Assembly: GCA_009711615.1 (NCBI GenBank)
Contig: VENI01000013.1
Location: 1-64,000 of the forward strand
Length of the DNA: 64,000 nucleotides
Source: Bacillota bacterium
GTDB taxonomy: Bacteria > Bacillota > Desulfotomaculia > Desulfotomaculales > Desulfohalotomaculaceae
Reading direction: 5' to 3'
A model generated the notes under the pieces. That model saw nothing but the letters and a program-made list of their open reading frames with translations, searched no databases and was not told where the DNA came from. How positions within the stretch are numbered: position 1 is the first letter of the stretch; the number at the start of each line of letters is the position of its first letter. The position numbers and the translations under genes were made by a program. Shown piece by piece: positions 45,142-53,198 of this stretch.

Positions 45142-45453
45142 ATGTTAGAGAACTTGGGTAATATGGGACAAATAATGTCTCAGATGCAAAAGATTCAGCA
45201 GGAAATTGAAGCCCTTAATGTTGAAGTGTCATCACCGGATGGTGTTGTCAAGGTGGTAATGAATGGGAAGCAAGACCTGGTTTCAGTATCTTTGGATCAA
45301 GAAGCAATAAAGAACATTGAAGTTGCACAGTTGGAAAGTAGTTTAACCAGTGCCTTAAATCAGGCCAAAGATAGATCAAGGGCTGCTGTTAAAGATAAAT
45401 TAAGCCAGGCGACCGGTCTGGATGTGAATGGTATGATGAATATGTTTGGTTAG
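45142..45453 (+). CDS. Second YbaB/EbfC-family protein
   Basis: A 103-residue paralog of the protein at 18247, with the same layout: Met/Gln-rich helix (IMSQMQKIQQEIEAL), hairpin PDGVVKVVMNGKQDLVSVSL and a helical end finishing VNGMMNMFG. Placed after a spore-coat-type gene rather than recR, it may be a sporulation-stage nucleoid or structural protein. That role is inference only. Confidence 0.85.
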   Translation: MLENLGNMGQIMSQMQKIQQEIEALNVEVSSPDGVVKVVMNGKQDLVSVSLDQEAIKNIEVAQLESSLTSALNQAKDRSRAAVKDKLSQATGLDVNGMMNMFG

Positions 45454-45466
45454 TAAATTAACTAGT

Positions 45467-45499
45467 AAGCCCATGTTCCAATCAAGGGAACATGGGCTT
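45467..45499 (+). terminator. Terminator between ybaB2 and a convergent gene
   Basis: AAGCCCATGTTCC and GGAACATGGGCTT form a 13-bp stem with a short loop. It could serve both strands; the T run is weak. Confidence 0.75.
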
Positions 45500-45506
45500 A
45501 TATTAT

Positions 45507-45740
45507 TTAATAAGGTCCTCTTTGTTCGTTATTTGGGGCCATTGAAGTATGAACTTCGTTCATCCCCGCCCGCATCATTTTGACGGCATTGTGGCTGGCT
45601 CTCATCACATTACTTAGCTGAACAAGACGTTCCTCAAAATCTCTTCCCGTCCCCAATACCAACAGTATAAGAATTAAGAACAAGGTAAAAGCGTTAGGCT
45701 CCAAGATTCCACTGTCTTCCTGATTGTTTAAAAAATCCAT
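45507..45740 (-). CDS. Small single-pass membrane protein
   Basis: GGAGGG lies before ATG 45740 on the minus strand. The 77-residue product has an acidic N-terminus (MDFLNNQEDSG), a membrane helix (FTLFLILILLVLG), and an amphipathic helix with HNAVKMMRAGMNEVHTS. It is unrecognised; its form resembles small sporulation membrane proteins. Confidence 0.65.
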   Translation of the reverse strand: MDFLNNQEDSGILEPNAFTLFLILILLVLGTGRDFEERLVQLSNVMRASHNAVKMMRAGMNEVHTSMAPNNEQRGPY

Positions 45741-45932
45741 TTTTACCCTCCTTTCTTTAATACGTAAAAGCGTTTGTTGCTTATTGTACGCAGTACTAAA
45801 CAATATCGTTACCAACTAGAGTTATACATGTTTGTAAAAAATTTAATTAGTAATGTAACAGAAGGTGGTACCGTGACGTATTTTAGCAATAAGATAACTT
45901 TACAATTGTATCTTTAGAAAGGAGGGCTGAAG

Positions 45933-46103
45933 ATGAGCTCTGTAAAACAAAAGTTTGATTTCGGTTGTTTTAATGTTTATACAGTCTGTATATGTCTGGC
46001 ACTTCTGGTCCTTGCGGCAGTACTGTTGGGCTTAGACCTGATAGGATTGGGATTGTTTGTCTTTTTGGTGCTGTTAGGGATACTGATATTCATCTTTTTT
46101 TAA
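45933..46103 (+). CDS. Small hydrophobic protein, 56 residues
   Basis: AAAGGAGGG precedes the ATG. After a short polar start (MSSVKQKFDFGCFNVYT) the protein is almost entirely hydrophobic, with two membrane helices separated by GLDLIG. Unrecognised. It lies just before another small Cys-rich membrane protein. Confidence 0.6.
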   Translation: MSSVKQKFDFGCFNVYTVCICLALLVLAAVLLGLDLIGLGLFVFLVLLGILIFIFF

Positions 46104-46226
46104 CTTTTCTTAGATAAAAAGTTCGTCTAGTTGTAACAGAAAATGGAACCCGCTCATATTGTATGATTAGAACGAATCCCGGGATTTCGTTCAGTACATT
46201 AAAGTTGATATAAGGAGGAATTTAGA

Positions 46227-46445
46227 ATGGCTAACGTTGTTGAAGCCGCTGCTAAAGAATTGGGTTTCGGAGCAAAATACGATGGTTATTCACTAGTTAG
46301 ATGTTGTTGTTTATTCTTGGTAGGTTCTTTCATTGGTGTAGGTTTAGCGTTCTGCGGCATCCTTCCCTTCCACCTGTTAGGTGTGTGGCTCTTCTTAATG
46401 GTAGTACTGATTTGCTGCTGTCTCGGCGGATACTTTGGTTGCTAA
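46227..46445 (+). CDS. Small Cys-rich membrane protein, 72 residues
   Basis: AAGGAGG precedes the ATG. The product has a soluble N-terminus (MANVVEAAAKELGFGAKYDG), then RCCCLFLVGS and two membrane helices ending ICCCLGGYFGC. The two CCC clusters lie at the membrane boundary and could bind metal, be acylated or form disulfides. The family is unknown to me. Confidence 0.65.
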   Translation: MANVVEAAAKELGFGAKYDGYSLVRCCCLFLVGSFIGVGLAFCGILPFHLLGVWLFLMVVLICCCLGGYFGC

Positions 46446-46468
46446 AGTGATGTGGTAGTCTACCCGGC

Positions 46469-46496
46469 AAGGGCTACACAATTGTGTAGCCCTTTT
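46469..46496 (+). terminator. Terminator after the Cys-rich protein gene
   Basis: AAGGGCTACACA pairs with TGTGTAGCCCTT, then TTT. Confidence 0.8.
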
Positions 46497-46537
46497 ACCC
46501 CAAAATACCTGTAAGGGTCCAGAGAGGAGTGAAACCG

Positions 46538-47116
46538 GTGGGATCAAACCAAGTTAAAGTGGAAGAAACCTTAGAAAAGTTGGTTAATAAAATTGAAAAC
46601 TACCAACAGGAAAAGACATATGATATAAAGCAAACTACGGCGGTTTATGAAAAACTTGACAGACTGGTGGAAAGCATGTCGCGTTTGGAATCAGAAAGAA
46701 GTACGGAAGCACAAGTGGCTGCTAAAATTGATGAAATGACCAGGCATATTGATAAGGTTATGACTCACCAGCAGAGAAGAGAGAAACAAGGAGAGTTTGA
46801 AGACAATTTACGCAAAATTTTAAACGGCGCAAAAGTAACCGGCAAAGTTATTGAGACCGTGGCCGGTAGTGCGGATTTAATGTTCGATACAATTTCTCGA
46901 TTAATAAAAGAAGAAAACAAGAAAGATGGGTCTAAAAAGAAGAAGGAAGAAGAATTTGATTTGTCCAGTTTCTTAAAGCCACTGAACTCGTTGCTTCAAG
47001 GTTTTTCATCAGTTGGCTCTAGCAATAGTTCCGACAGCGGTTACAGTGCCGACAGCAAAAAAGAAGAATATAAAGATGATATAGATTCTAATATGACTAG
47101 AGTCAGCCCTGAGTAA
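46538..47116 (+). CDS. Coiled-coil hypothetical protein
   Basis: A 192-residue, strongly charged and mostly helical protein (ETLEKLVNKIENYQQE, KLDRLVESMSRLESERS) with a Ser/Gly-rich acidic tail. GTG 46538 is ten bases after GAGG; GTG 46529 abuts it. No membrane helix. It lies 16 nt before the subtilase gene and is probably co-expressed with it. Unrecognised. Confidence 0.65.
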   Translation: MGSNQVKVEETLEKLVNKIENYQQEKTYDIKQTTAVYEKLDRLVESMSRLESERSTEAQVAAKIDEMTRHIDKVMTHQQRREKQGEFEDNLRKILNGAKVTGKVIETVAGSADLMFDTISRLIKEENKKDGSKKKKEEEFDLSSFLKPLNSLLQGFSSVGSSNSSDSGYSADSKKEEYKDDIDSNMTRVSPE

Positions 47117-47132
47117 AGGTAGGAGATTGGTC

Positions 47133-48224
47133 GTGGAAAAAATAATTGTATTTGACGCTCCAATCTTTAGCCGGAACGGAATGGAACCCGAGTTGGCTAG
47201 TCTGCTTTCTAGATCTGGGGCAAAAAGAGTTCAACCGCTGCCATTGATTAATGCAATTAGTTGCAAACTGTCTAGTGAAATGGAAGATGGCCTAAGTAAG
47301 TTACCGAATATATTGGCGGTGGAAGATAATGTCCGCATCAAGTTAAAGCCTGTGAAAGTTGAGTTTGTGTGGCCGTTTTTAGAAAAATTCTATAATGGGG
47401 ATCAGCTTGTTCCCTGGGGAATTGACAAAATTGGTGCCAATGAGGTGTGGGGATTATCCAGGGGTGAAGGTGTAAAGGTAGCGGTAATAGACAGTGGAAT
47501 TGACCTGGACCACCCAGACTTAAGTGGAAATATTATGGGTGGGGTGAATATCTTGAAACCCGCAGAGTCACCAGAGGATGACAACGGACACGGAACTCAT
47601 GTTGCCGGAACTATAGCCGCTGAAGATAATAATTATGGTGTTGTTGGCGTTGCCCCTGCAGTTCACCTGCACGCAGTAAAAGTCATTGATCGTAGTGGAG
47701 AAGGTTCGCTGGTGGATATAATAAAAGGTTTGGAATGGTGCAGCAAGAATGGTATTAAGGTAGCAAACCTCAGCGTAGGCACAAATACCGATAAAAAGAG
47801 CCTACGCATGGCAGTGAAAAAAGCCGTGGAAAGGGGCATGATACTGGTATCGGCGGCAGGGAATGATGGGACTACAGATTCAGTAGATTACCCGGCTGCT
47901 TATCCAGACGTAATTGCAGTGGGTGCAATTACTGAAAGAGGTGGGATTTCTTCATTTTCTAGCAGAGGCCCTCAAATAACGGTGGTAGCACCGGGGTCTG
48001 GAGTTTATTCCACCTTCACCGGTGACTCTTATCAAAGACAGAGCGGAACATCCATGGCTGCGCCCCATGTTACTGGTTTGATTGCATTGTTACTTAGAAG
48101 ATATCCGCAATTAAAACCACCACAGATATTAGAATTACTAAGAAAATCTAGCCAAAAGCTGCCTAAGCTTACTACTGAAGAGCAGGGGTATGGTCTGGTT
48201 AATGCTAAAGCGATGATTCAATAG
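47133..48224 (+). CDS. Leaderless subtilisin-like serine protease (S8)
   Basis: A 363-residue subtilase. The triad is Asp120 (VIDSGID), His153 (NGHGTHVAGT) and Ser306 (GTSMAAPHV), with the oxyanion Asn in SAAGNDG. Residues 1-75 resemble an inhibitor-I9-type propeptide (INAISCKLSSEM...), but no signal peptide precedes it, so the enzyme probably acts inside the cell or forespore. GTG 47133 is spaced correctly from AGGAG; TTG 47127 is too close. Confidence 0.9.
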   Translation: MEKIIVFDAPIFSRNGMEPELASLLSRSGAKRVQPLPLINAISCKLSSEMEDGLSKLPNILAVEDNVRIKLKPVKVEFVWPFLEKFYNGDQLVPWGIDKIGANEVWGLSRGEGVKVAVIDSGIDLDHPDLSGNIMGGVNILKPAESPEDDNGHGTHVAGTIAAEDNNYGVVGVAPAVHLHAVKVIDRSGEGSLVDIIKGLEWCSKNGIKVANLSVGTNTDKKSLRMAVKKAVERGMILVSAAGNDGTTDSVDYPAAYPDVIAVGAITERGGISSFSSRGPQITVVAPGSGVYSTFTGDSYQRQSGTSMAAPHVTGLIALLLRRYPQLKPPQILELLRKSSQKLPKLTTEEQGYGLVNAKAMIQ

Positions 48225-48249
48225 CATTAATAACATAAAAAATAATTTT

Positions 48250-48288
48250 AATCCCAAGTAATAAAATTAATACAGCTTGGGATTTTTT
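48250..48288 (+). terminator. Terminator after the subtilase gene
   Basis: AATCCCAAG and CTTGGGATT pair across a 17-nt loop, then T6. A GGAGTCA-family site follows at 48334-48346. Confidence 0.75.
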
Positions 48289-48386
48289 CTTTGTAGAATA
48301 ATTACCAAGATAAATGAAAAAAATAGTATAACTAGGAGTCAGGAGTGAGGGGAAATACAATAGAAATGAAGTGGGAGGTGTCAGAT

Positions 48387-48602
48387 TTGGCAAGGGAAAT
48401 TTTTAAAGTGGGCGGTTTTTTTAATGATGAGCACAAAGTAGAGATTGAAGATTACTTGGGTCAAATTGATGGAGTAAAAAAAGTACAAGCAAATCTTCAG
48501 GAAAAAACGGTAACCATTGACTATAGTCCATCAGAGGTACAGTCGGAATGGCTTGCTGAAACCCTGAATTCACTGGGACATGATACTAATGTACTGAGTT
48601 AA
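48387..48602 (+). CDS. Heavy-metal-associated-like domain protein without CxxC
   Basis: A 71-residue ferredoxin-like beta-alpha-beta-beta-alpha-beta fold: FKVGGFFNDEHKVEIEDYLG, IDGVKKVQANLQEKTVTIDY, then a second helix. It has the pattern of HMA chaperones, but the CxxC loop is FNDE, so copper binding is unlikely. TTG 48387 lies nine bases after GGGAGG; earlier in-frame starts lack spacing. A GGAGTCA site follows at 48609-48622. Confidence 0.65.
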   Translation: MAREIFKVGGFFNDEHKVEIEDYLGQIDGVKKVQANLQEKTVTIDYSPSEVQSEWLAETLNSLGHDTNVLS

Positions 48603-48725
48603 CTATTCAGGAGTTAGGAGTCAGAATAAAAATTAAAATACAGTAATATTTTTAAACAAAATTATTACTGAAATCTTCCAGGATTTTAATGCCTAAGAAC
48701 ATGACTCGCAAATAGGAGGTATATA

Positions 48726-49175
48726 ATGGGAGGCAAGTTGCTGGCTCTGGTTATTGCTGCTGTATCCGGTTTGACCATGGCGTTACAGGGTACGTTAAAC
48801 TCAGCCCTGGGAAAAGTTGTTGGCCTCTTGGAAGCAACCTTTATAGTACATATTGTTGGTGCAGTAATACTGGCAGGAATGGTTTTTGTTTTTCGAATGG
48901 GTACCTGTGATTTGGCCAAATGGTGTTCTGCGCCTTGGTATACTTATCTTGGTGGTGTGCTCAGCATTGTGATAGTTTATGCTGTTGCCAAGAGTATACC
49001 TATTGTAGGGGTGGCAGTGGCCACCACTGCTATTGTTGTAAGTCAAATTTTCACTGCCAGTTTAATTGACCATTTAGGTTTATTCGGACTGAATCGTATT
49101 CCTTTTACCTGGCACAGGGTAATAGGAGGTTTTTTTATGGCTGGTGGGGCGTGGTTAATGTTGTTTAGAGAATAA
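48726..49175 (+). CDS. YdcZ/DUF606 family membrane protein
   Basis: A 149-residue protein with about five membrane helices, beginning LALVIAAVSGLTMALQGTLN, a signature of the YdcZ half of the drug/metabolite transporter group. Such proteins usually pair as two halves; no partner is adjacent. AGGAGG precedes the ATG. Substrate unknown. Confidence 0.85.
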   Translation: MGGKLLALVIAAVSGLTMALQGTLNSALGKVVGLLEATFIVHIVGAVILAGMVFVFRMGTCDLAKWCSAPWYTYLGGVLSIVIVYAVAKSIPIVGVAVATTAIVVSQIFTASLIDHLGLFGLNRIPFTWHRVIGGFFMAGGAWLMLFRE

Positions 49176-49207
49176 AAAAATCAGGGTGAAAACACCCTGA
49201 TTTTTTT
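49174..49207. terminator. Bidirectional terminator between convergent genes
   Basis: AAAAAAATCAGGGTG and CACCCTGATTTTTTT form a 15-bp stem with a four-base loop and A/T runs on both sides, serving the ydcZ-like gene and the minus-strand transpeptidase gene. Confidence 0.92.
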
Positions 49208-49949
49208 ATTCCCTATGATAATTTTTTGGCACAAAGACTTTTTGGCCAGGGCGGATCATGTTGGGGTTTGGCAAGTTGTTGGCTTCGAATAGTTTTTGTA
49301 TGGGGAGGCCGTGTTTTCGGGCTATGGCCCACAGGGTGTCACCTGGTTTTACTATGTAGTAGAAACCGTTTGGTTGAGATTGTTCTTCCTCTTCAACTTC
49401 AGTTGGCTGTTCTGGTTCTGAAATTTCCCATTGTTCTTTGTTAGTTGGCGCTTCAGCTTCCACAGTTTCTTCTTGTTCCTTCGTAGGCTCTGGTTGTTCA
49501 TAAATAGGTGGCGCAGGTGCGGTGTATTCATATTGGTGTTTTGGCGATGTTGTTTCAGGTTGCTGTTCAGGTTGTGAGAACTCAGCTATTTCGGTAATAA
49601 CCACCGGGGTGCCGATGGTTACCATTGAGAATAACTTTTCAACGTCTTCGTTATGCATTCGAATACATCCGTTGGAGACAGCCCTGCCAATTGATAAAGG
49701 CTTGTTGGTACCATGAATGCCGTAATGCCCTTCGGGTATTGATAAACCCAGCCAACGGGTTCCCAGTCCAGAGCCTGGGTTGTAAATCTTTGTAGCTATT
49801 TTGTACTGACCGGAAGGCGTGGGGGTGGCTGCTTTTCCAACAGCAATGGGAAAAGAGTTAGCCATTCTGCTTCCTTGATAGAATTCCAACTTTTTCACTA
49901 AAGTATTGATAAGTAAATACTTTGTTGCATTAATATTAGGTGTAAGCAA
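49206..49949 (-). CDS. L,D-transpeptidase with C-terminal LysM
   Basis: A 247-residue peptidoglycan cross-linking or spore-wall enzyme. The YkuD domain comes first (about 1-118), with His79 in GIHGTN and the catalytic Cys95 in VSNGCIRMH. A Pro/Glu-rich linker and a LysM domain (YYIVKPGDTLWAIARKHGL) follow. No signal peptide is evident, as for several spore-associated YkuD proteins. The start is TTG 49949, about ten bases after AGGAGG. Confidence 0.9.
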   Translation of the reverse strand: MLTPNINATKYLLINTLVKKLEFYQGSRMANSFPIAVGKAATPTPSGQYKIATKIYNPGSGLGTRWLGLSIPEGHYGIHGTNKPLSIGRAVSNGCIRMHNEDVEKLFSMVTIGTPVVITEIAEFSQPEQQPETTSPKHQYEYTAPAPPIYEQPEPTKEQEETVEAEAPTNKEQWEISEPEQPTEVEEEEQSQPNGFYYIVKPGDTLWAIARKHGLPIQKLFEANNLPNPNMIRPGQKVFVPKNYHRE

Positions 49950-50205
49950 TTAAGAAATACCTCCTTTTATGATCCCAATCCAATTATTTCTATTAAGAAT
50001 ACTATGTAAGGTGTGACAAAAAATTCCTCAATATCGTAAAATTACTTAGGAGAGTAGTTAGGAGTCAGAATAAGAAAATCGATACATTCTGGATTCTGAG
50101 TACTTATAATTTAGTAATCGATATGCGGTTTGTGCATAATAATTGCAGGAATTTAACACTGAAAACGCTAATTATTGATTTAATAATGGATAGGGAGGAA
50201 GTATT
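49950..50205. other. Intergenic region with a GGAGTCA-family element
   Basis: GTTAGGAGTCAGAAT (50052-50066) and ATTCTGGATTCTGAGTACTT (50085-50104) form an imperfect inverted pair, the clearest complete unit of the dispersed repeat. The rest is AT-rich leader for ispE and the divergent transpeptidase gene. Confidence 0.6.
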
Positions 50206-51084
50206 TTGCAGTTAGAACTTACAGCCCAGGCAAAAATAAATTTAACTTTAAAGATAGTAGGGAAACGAACCGATGGCTATCATGAGTTGGAAACAGTTAT
50301 GCAGGCGATTAATTTAAGTGATTCACTAATCTTTTATCACCGAGATCAGGGCTTTGAGTTAACCGTTGAAGGCTTTGCTCCAACAGGGGAAGATAACTTG
50401 GTGTGTCGGGCTGCAAGATTGATTAAAGAATATACAGGAGTAAACAAAGGCTGTTTAATACATCTAAAAAAATGTATTCCCATGGCGGCTGGTTTAGCAG
50501 GAGGGTCTGCTAATGCGGCTGCTACTTTGCAGGGTTTAAATAAACTGTGGGATTTAAAGCTAACTGACCAAGAGTTACTTAATATAGGGGAAAGGCTGGG
50601 TGCAGATGTACCCTTTTGCATAATGGGGGGTACGGCACTGGCCAAGGGTAAAGGTGAAGAGTTAACTCCTTTGTCGTCAGTCCCTGAAATGGGAGTAATA
50701 TTGATAAAGCCTAATTTTGGAGTTTCTACGGCGGAAGTTTTTAAGCGGTTTGCCGATGTGAAAACAAAAAAAAGACCTGACACTGCAGCAATGATATCTG
50801 CAGTGGGAAGTCAAAATGTTGTGGAGATAGCACAGAATTTAGGTAATGATTTGGAATATGTTACGTTGGAAATGCACCCTGAATTAAAGAAGATTAAACA
50901 ACAATTGAAGGATGCTGGTGCCCTGGGGGTGTTGATGTCGGGTAGTGGGCCCACCATTTTTGGTATTACAGAAACGTATCAACGGGCTAGAAAGATTGTT
51001 AAAACTTTAAATATAACAGATGCTCAAGTTATCGCCACATCTACAGTGGAAAAGAACCAAAGAAATAATTATAAGACAGTTTAA
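50206..51084 (+). CDS. ispE: 4-diphosphocytidyl-2-C-methyl-D-erythritol kinase
   Basis: IspE phosphorylates CDP-methylerythritol in the non-mevalonate isoprenoid pathway. The 292-residue GHMP kinase has AKINLTLKIVGKRTDGYHEL, the ATP loop PMAAGLAGGSANAA and the C-terminal LMSGSGPTIFG. TTG 50206 follows GGGAGG. It keeps its Bacillus position upstream of spoVG-glmU. Confidence 0.96.
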   Translation: MQLELTAQAKINLTLKIVGKRTDGYHELETVMQAINLSDSLIFYHRDQGFELTVEGFAPTGEDNLVCRAARLIKEYTGVNKGCLIHLKKCIPMAAGLAGGSANAAATLQGLNKLWDLKLTDQELLNIGERLGADVPFCIMGGTALAKGKGEELTPLSSVPEMGVILIKPNFGVSTAEVFKRFADVKTKKRPDTAAMISAVGSQNVVEIAQNLGNDLEYVTLEMHPELKKIKQQLKDAGALGVLMSGSGPTIFGITETYQRARKIVKTLNITDAQVIATSTVEKNQRNNYKTV

Positions 51085-51111
51085 AGATCAGAGAAGGGGG
51101 ATATTTTAGAA

Positions 51112-51810
51112 ATGAAACAAGAACCACGTTTGGTACCAATAAAGTTAGATAATTATAAGCCTTTAAGAGAAATAGTTTTTGAGACCCTCAGGGAAGCCAT
51201 TATTAAAGGTAACCTAAACCCTGGTGAGCGATTAATGGAAATACAACTGGCTGAGGAAATGGGAGTAAGCCGCACTCCCGTACGGGAAGCCATCCGTAAA
51301 TTGGAACTGGATGGGCTGGTGGTGATGGTACCACGAAAAGGGGCATATGTAGCAGGTATCTCAATGAAAGATATTGTGGACGTGCTTGAAGTGCGTGCTG
51401 CGCTAGATGCGCTAGCGGCTAGATTGGCCGCAGAAAGAATTACAGATGACGAACTGGATAAACTAGAAAAATCTATAGTTTCCATTAGCGAAGTTTCTGA
51501 TGGAAAAAATCTTGATGAAGTGGTAGCTAGGGACACTGGTTTTCACGAGACCATTTATGAAGCCAGTAGAAACAAAAAATTGGTTCAATTTATTACACAC
51601 CTTAAAGAACAACTGCAGCGCTTTCGTTCAACATCCCTGTCAATACCCGGCCGTACAAAGGAAGCACTGGAAGAGCATAAACAAATTGTGGAAGCCTTGT
51701 CTGAGCGGAATGCTGAATTAGCAAGCCAGCTTGCATACCAGCATATTGAAAATGCAGAAAACAGCATGCTCAGTGCCATTAAAAAAGAGAAGGAGTCTGA
51801 GGATGAATGA
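51112..51810 (+). CDS. GntR-family transcriptional regulator, FCD type
   Basis: A 232-residue regulator with an N-terminal winged helix (LREAIIKGNLNPGERL, VSRTPVREAIRKLELDGLV) and an all-helical FCD ligand domain (DTGFHETIYEAS, IVEALSERNAELA). It occupies the place of purR in Bacillus but is unrelated. Its stop overlaps the next start by ATGA, so the two are coupled. Ligand unknown. Confidence 0.92.
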   Translation: MKQEPRLVPIKLDNYKPLREIVFETLREAIIKGNLNPGERLMEIQLAEEMGVSRTPVREAIRKLELDGLVVMVPRKGAYVAGISMKDIVDVLEVRAALDALAARLAAERITDDELDKLEKSIVSISEVSDGKNLDEVVARDTGFHETIYEASRNKKLVQFITHLKEQLQRFRSTSLSIPGRTKEALEEHKQIVEALSERNAELASQLAYQHIENAENSMLSAIKKEKESEDE

Positions 51811-52562
51811 TAGATGCGTTGGTACTGGCCGGCAGTCCCAACGATGGACAGCTAAAGGAGTACAGTGCAGCTAAGTTTGAGGCACTTATTCCAGTGGGTA
51901 AACAAACCATGGTGGAGTATGTGGTGAAAGCCCTACTACACTCAGAGAGAATAAGAAAAGTGGCTGTGGTGGGTCCATCGCAGATTGCTAAGTTATTTCC
52001 GGAACAAGATATTATAGTTGTGCCACCACAAAGTAATATTGCTACAAATATTTATCAAGGGCTACAGTATTTACCCGATGCCCACAGGGTGCTGGTTGCC
52101 ACATCGGATATTCCATTGATAACCCATCTTGCAGTGGACGAATTTATTAAGGCCTGTGGTAACTGTGAAAGGGATATTTACTTTCCGGTAGTACCTAAAG
52201 ATCTGGTAAAAAGAAAATTCCCACAGGCACAAAGGACATATGTAAAGCTAAAGAAAGGAACTTTTACTGGAGGAAATATCTTCTTAATAAACCCTGACAT
52301 AGTGCCCCGGTGTCTAAATCTGGGACAGCAACTTATAGATATGCGAAAAAGTCCTGCTAGGCTATGCAAAATGCTGGGATTTGTATTCCTACTCAAATTC
52401 ATAACACGTCAGCTAACCCTAGAACAGGTGGAAAGAAAAGCTTCATCATTGTTAGGAGTTAATGGGCAGGCAGTGGTTTGTAGATTTCCAGAAGTAGGTG
52501 TTGATATCGACAAACCAAGCGACCTTACTTTAATACTTGATATTATGGACATAAGCAGTTGA
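51807..52562 (+). CDS. MobA-like nucleotidyltransferase family protein
   Basis: A 251-residue protein of the NTP-transferase fold. The start DALVLAGSPNDGQL resembles the nucleotide loop of MobA/IspD, followed by KFEALIPVGKQTMVEYVV, VATSDIPLI (metal Asp) and FTGGNIFLINPD. The classical LAGGxSxRM loop is altered, so the activity is uncertain. It is coupled to the GntR regulator and precedes spoVG. Confidence 0.8.
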   Translation: MIDALVLAGSPNDGQLKEYSAAKFEALIPVGKQTMVEYVVKALLHSERIRKVAVVGPSQIAKLFPEQDIIVVPPQSNIATNIYQGLQYLPDAHRVLVATSDIPLITHLAVDEFIKACGNCERDIYFPVVPKDLVKRKFPQAQRTYVKLKKGTFTGGNIFLINPDIVPRCLNLGQQLIDMRKSPARLCKMLGFVFLLKFITRQLTLEQVERKASSLLGVNGQAVVCRFPEVGVDIDKPSDLTLILDIMDISS

Positions 52563-52765
52563 GAATTTGAATTAAATATCAACTGCCAAGGATAAAGTAG
52601 GTAGTTGATTATTTACTAAAATAATTACAAAAAGTATATGATAATTTAAGGAATATTTTTCTAAAAAAATTGAAAAATAGGAAGGAATTTATAATAGAAT
52701 GAAGAAATTGACAATTAACAAAAAAATATTTACTTCAGTGATTTAGGGAAGGTGGTGAAGAAATA
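52563..52765. other. AT-rich spoVG upstream region
   Basis: This 200-nt, very AT-rich stretch precedes spoVG. TAAGGAATA (52647-52655) and ATTGAAAAA (52669-52677) are a weak match to a sigma-H promoter with a 13-nt spacer; in Bacillus spoVG is sigma-H dependent and AbrB repressed. No terminator is seen after the preceding gene. Confidence 0.35.
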
Positions 52766-53035
52766 ATGCATGTTACTGATGTAAGGGTTCGTAAAATTCT
52801 TCCCGATGGCAAAATGAAAGCAATTGTATCGGTTACACTAAACGACATGTTTGTAGTACATAACGTAAAAGTTGTGGAAGGACAGAATGGATTGTTTGTG
52901 GCTATGCCCAGTAGTAAAACACCAAGTGGTGAATACCGAGACATAGCCCATCCCATTAACTCCGAAGCTAGAGATATTATTCAATCAGCTGTATTAGAAG
53001 CCTATGACTCTGCGATGAATTCTCAGGCAATTTAA
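52766..53035 (+). CDS. spoVG: Septation/RNA-binding regulator SpoVG
   Basis: SpoVG is a small nucleic-acid-binding regulator of sporulation and other processes. The 89-residue protein matches the family along its length: [51 protein letters not shown] and ARDIIQ. GGAAGGTGG precedes the ATG. Confidence 0.97.
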   Translation: MHVTDVRVRKILPDGKMKAIVSVTLNDMFVVHNVKVVEGQNGLFVAMPSSKTPSGEYRDIAHPINSEARDIIQSAVLEAYDSAMNSQAI

Positions 53036-53048
53036 TAAATTTTGTATT

Positions 53049-53075
53049 TAAGGGGGCAAAAATGCTCCCTTTTAT
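53049..53075 (+). terminator. Terminator after spoVG
   Basis: AAGGGGGC and GCTCCCTTT pair around AAAAAT, then TTATG. A modest terminator that may allow some readthrough to glmU. Confidence 0.6.
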
Positions 53076-53198
53076 GTTTTTTCTGCTTTGTTATGCAAAA
53101 ATGTTAATATTTAGAGGAATACTGTATTTAGTGTTGAATTATACATTTTGTTGATAGAATATATTATTAAAGAAAGATATCAAAAAGGGGGTTCCCGG

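Noticed and set aside
46227-46445. Bacteriocin or toxin precursor
   Set aside because: No leader with a double-glycine site and no modification, immunity or export gene adjacent; it looks like a membrane protein.
52682-52700. Sigma-H promoter at AGGAATTT...GAAT before spoVG
   Set aside because: The spacing between the two boxes is far too short; a weaker match further upstream is listed instead.
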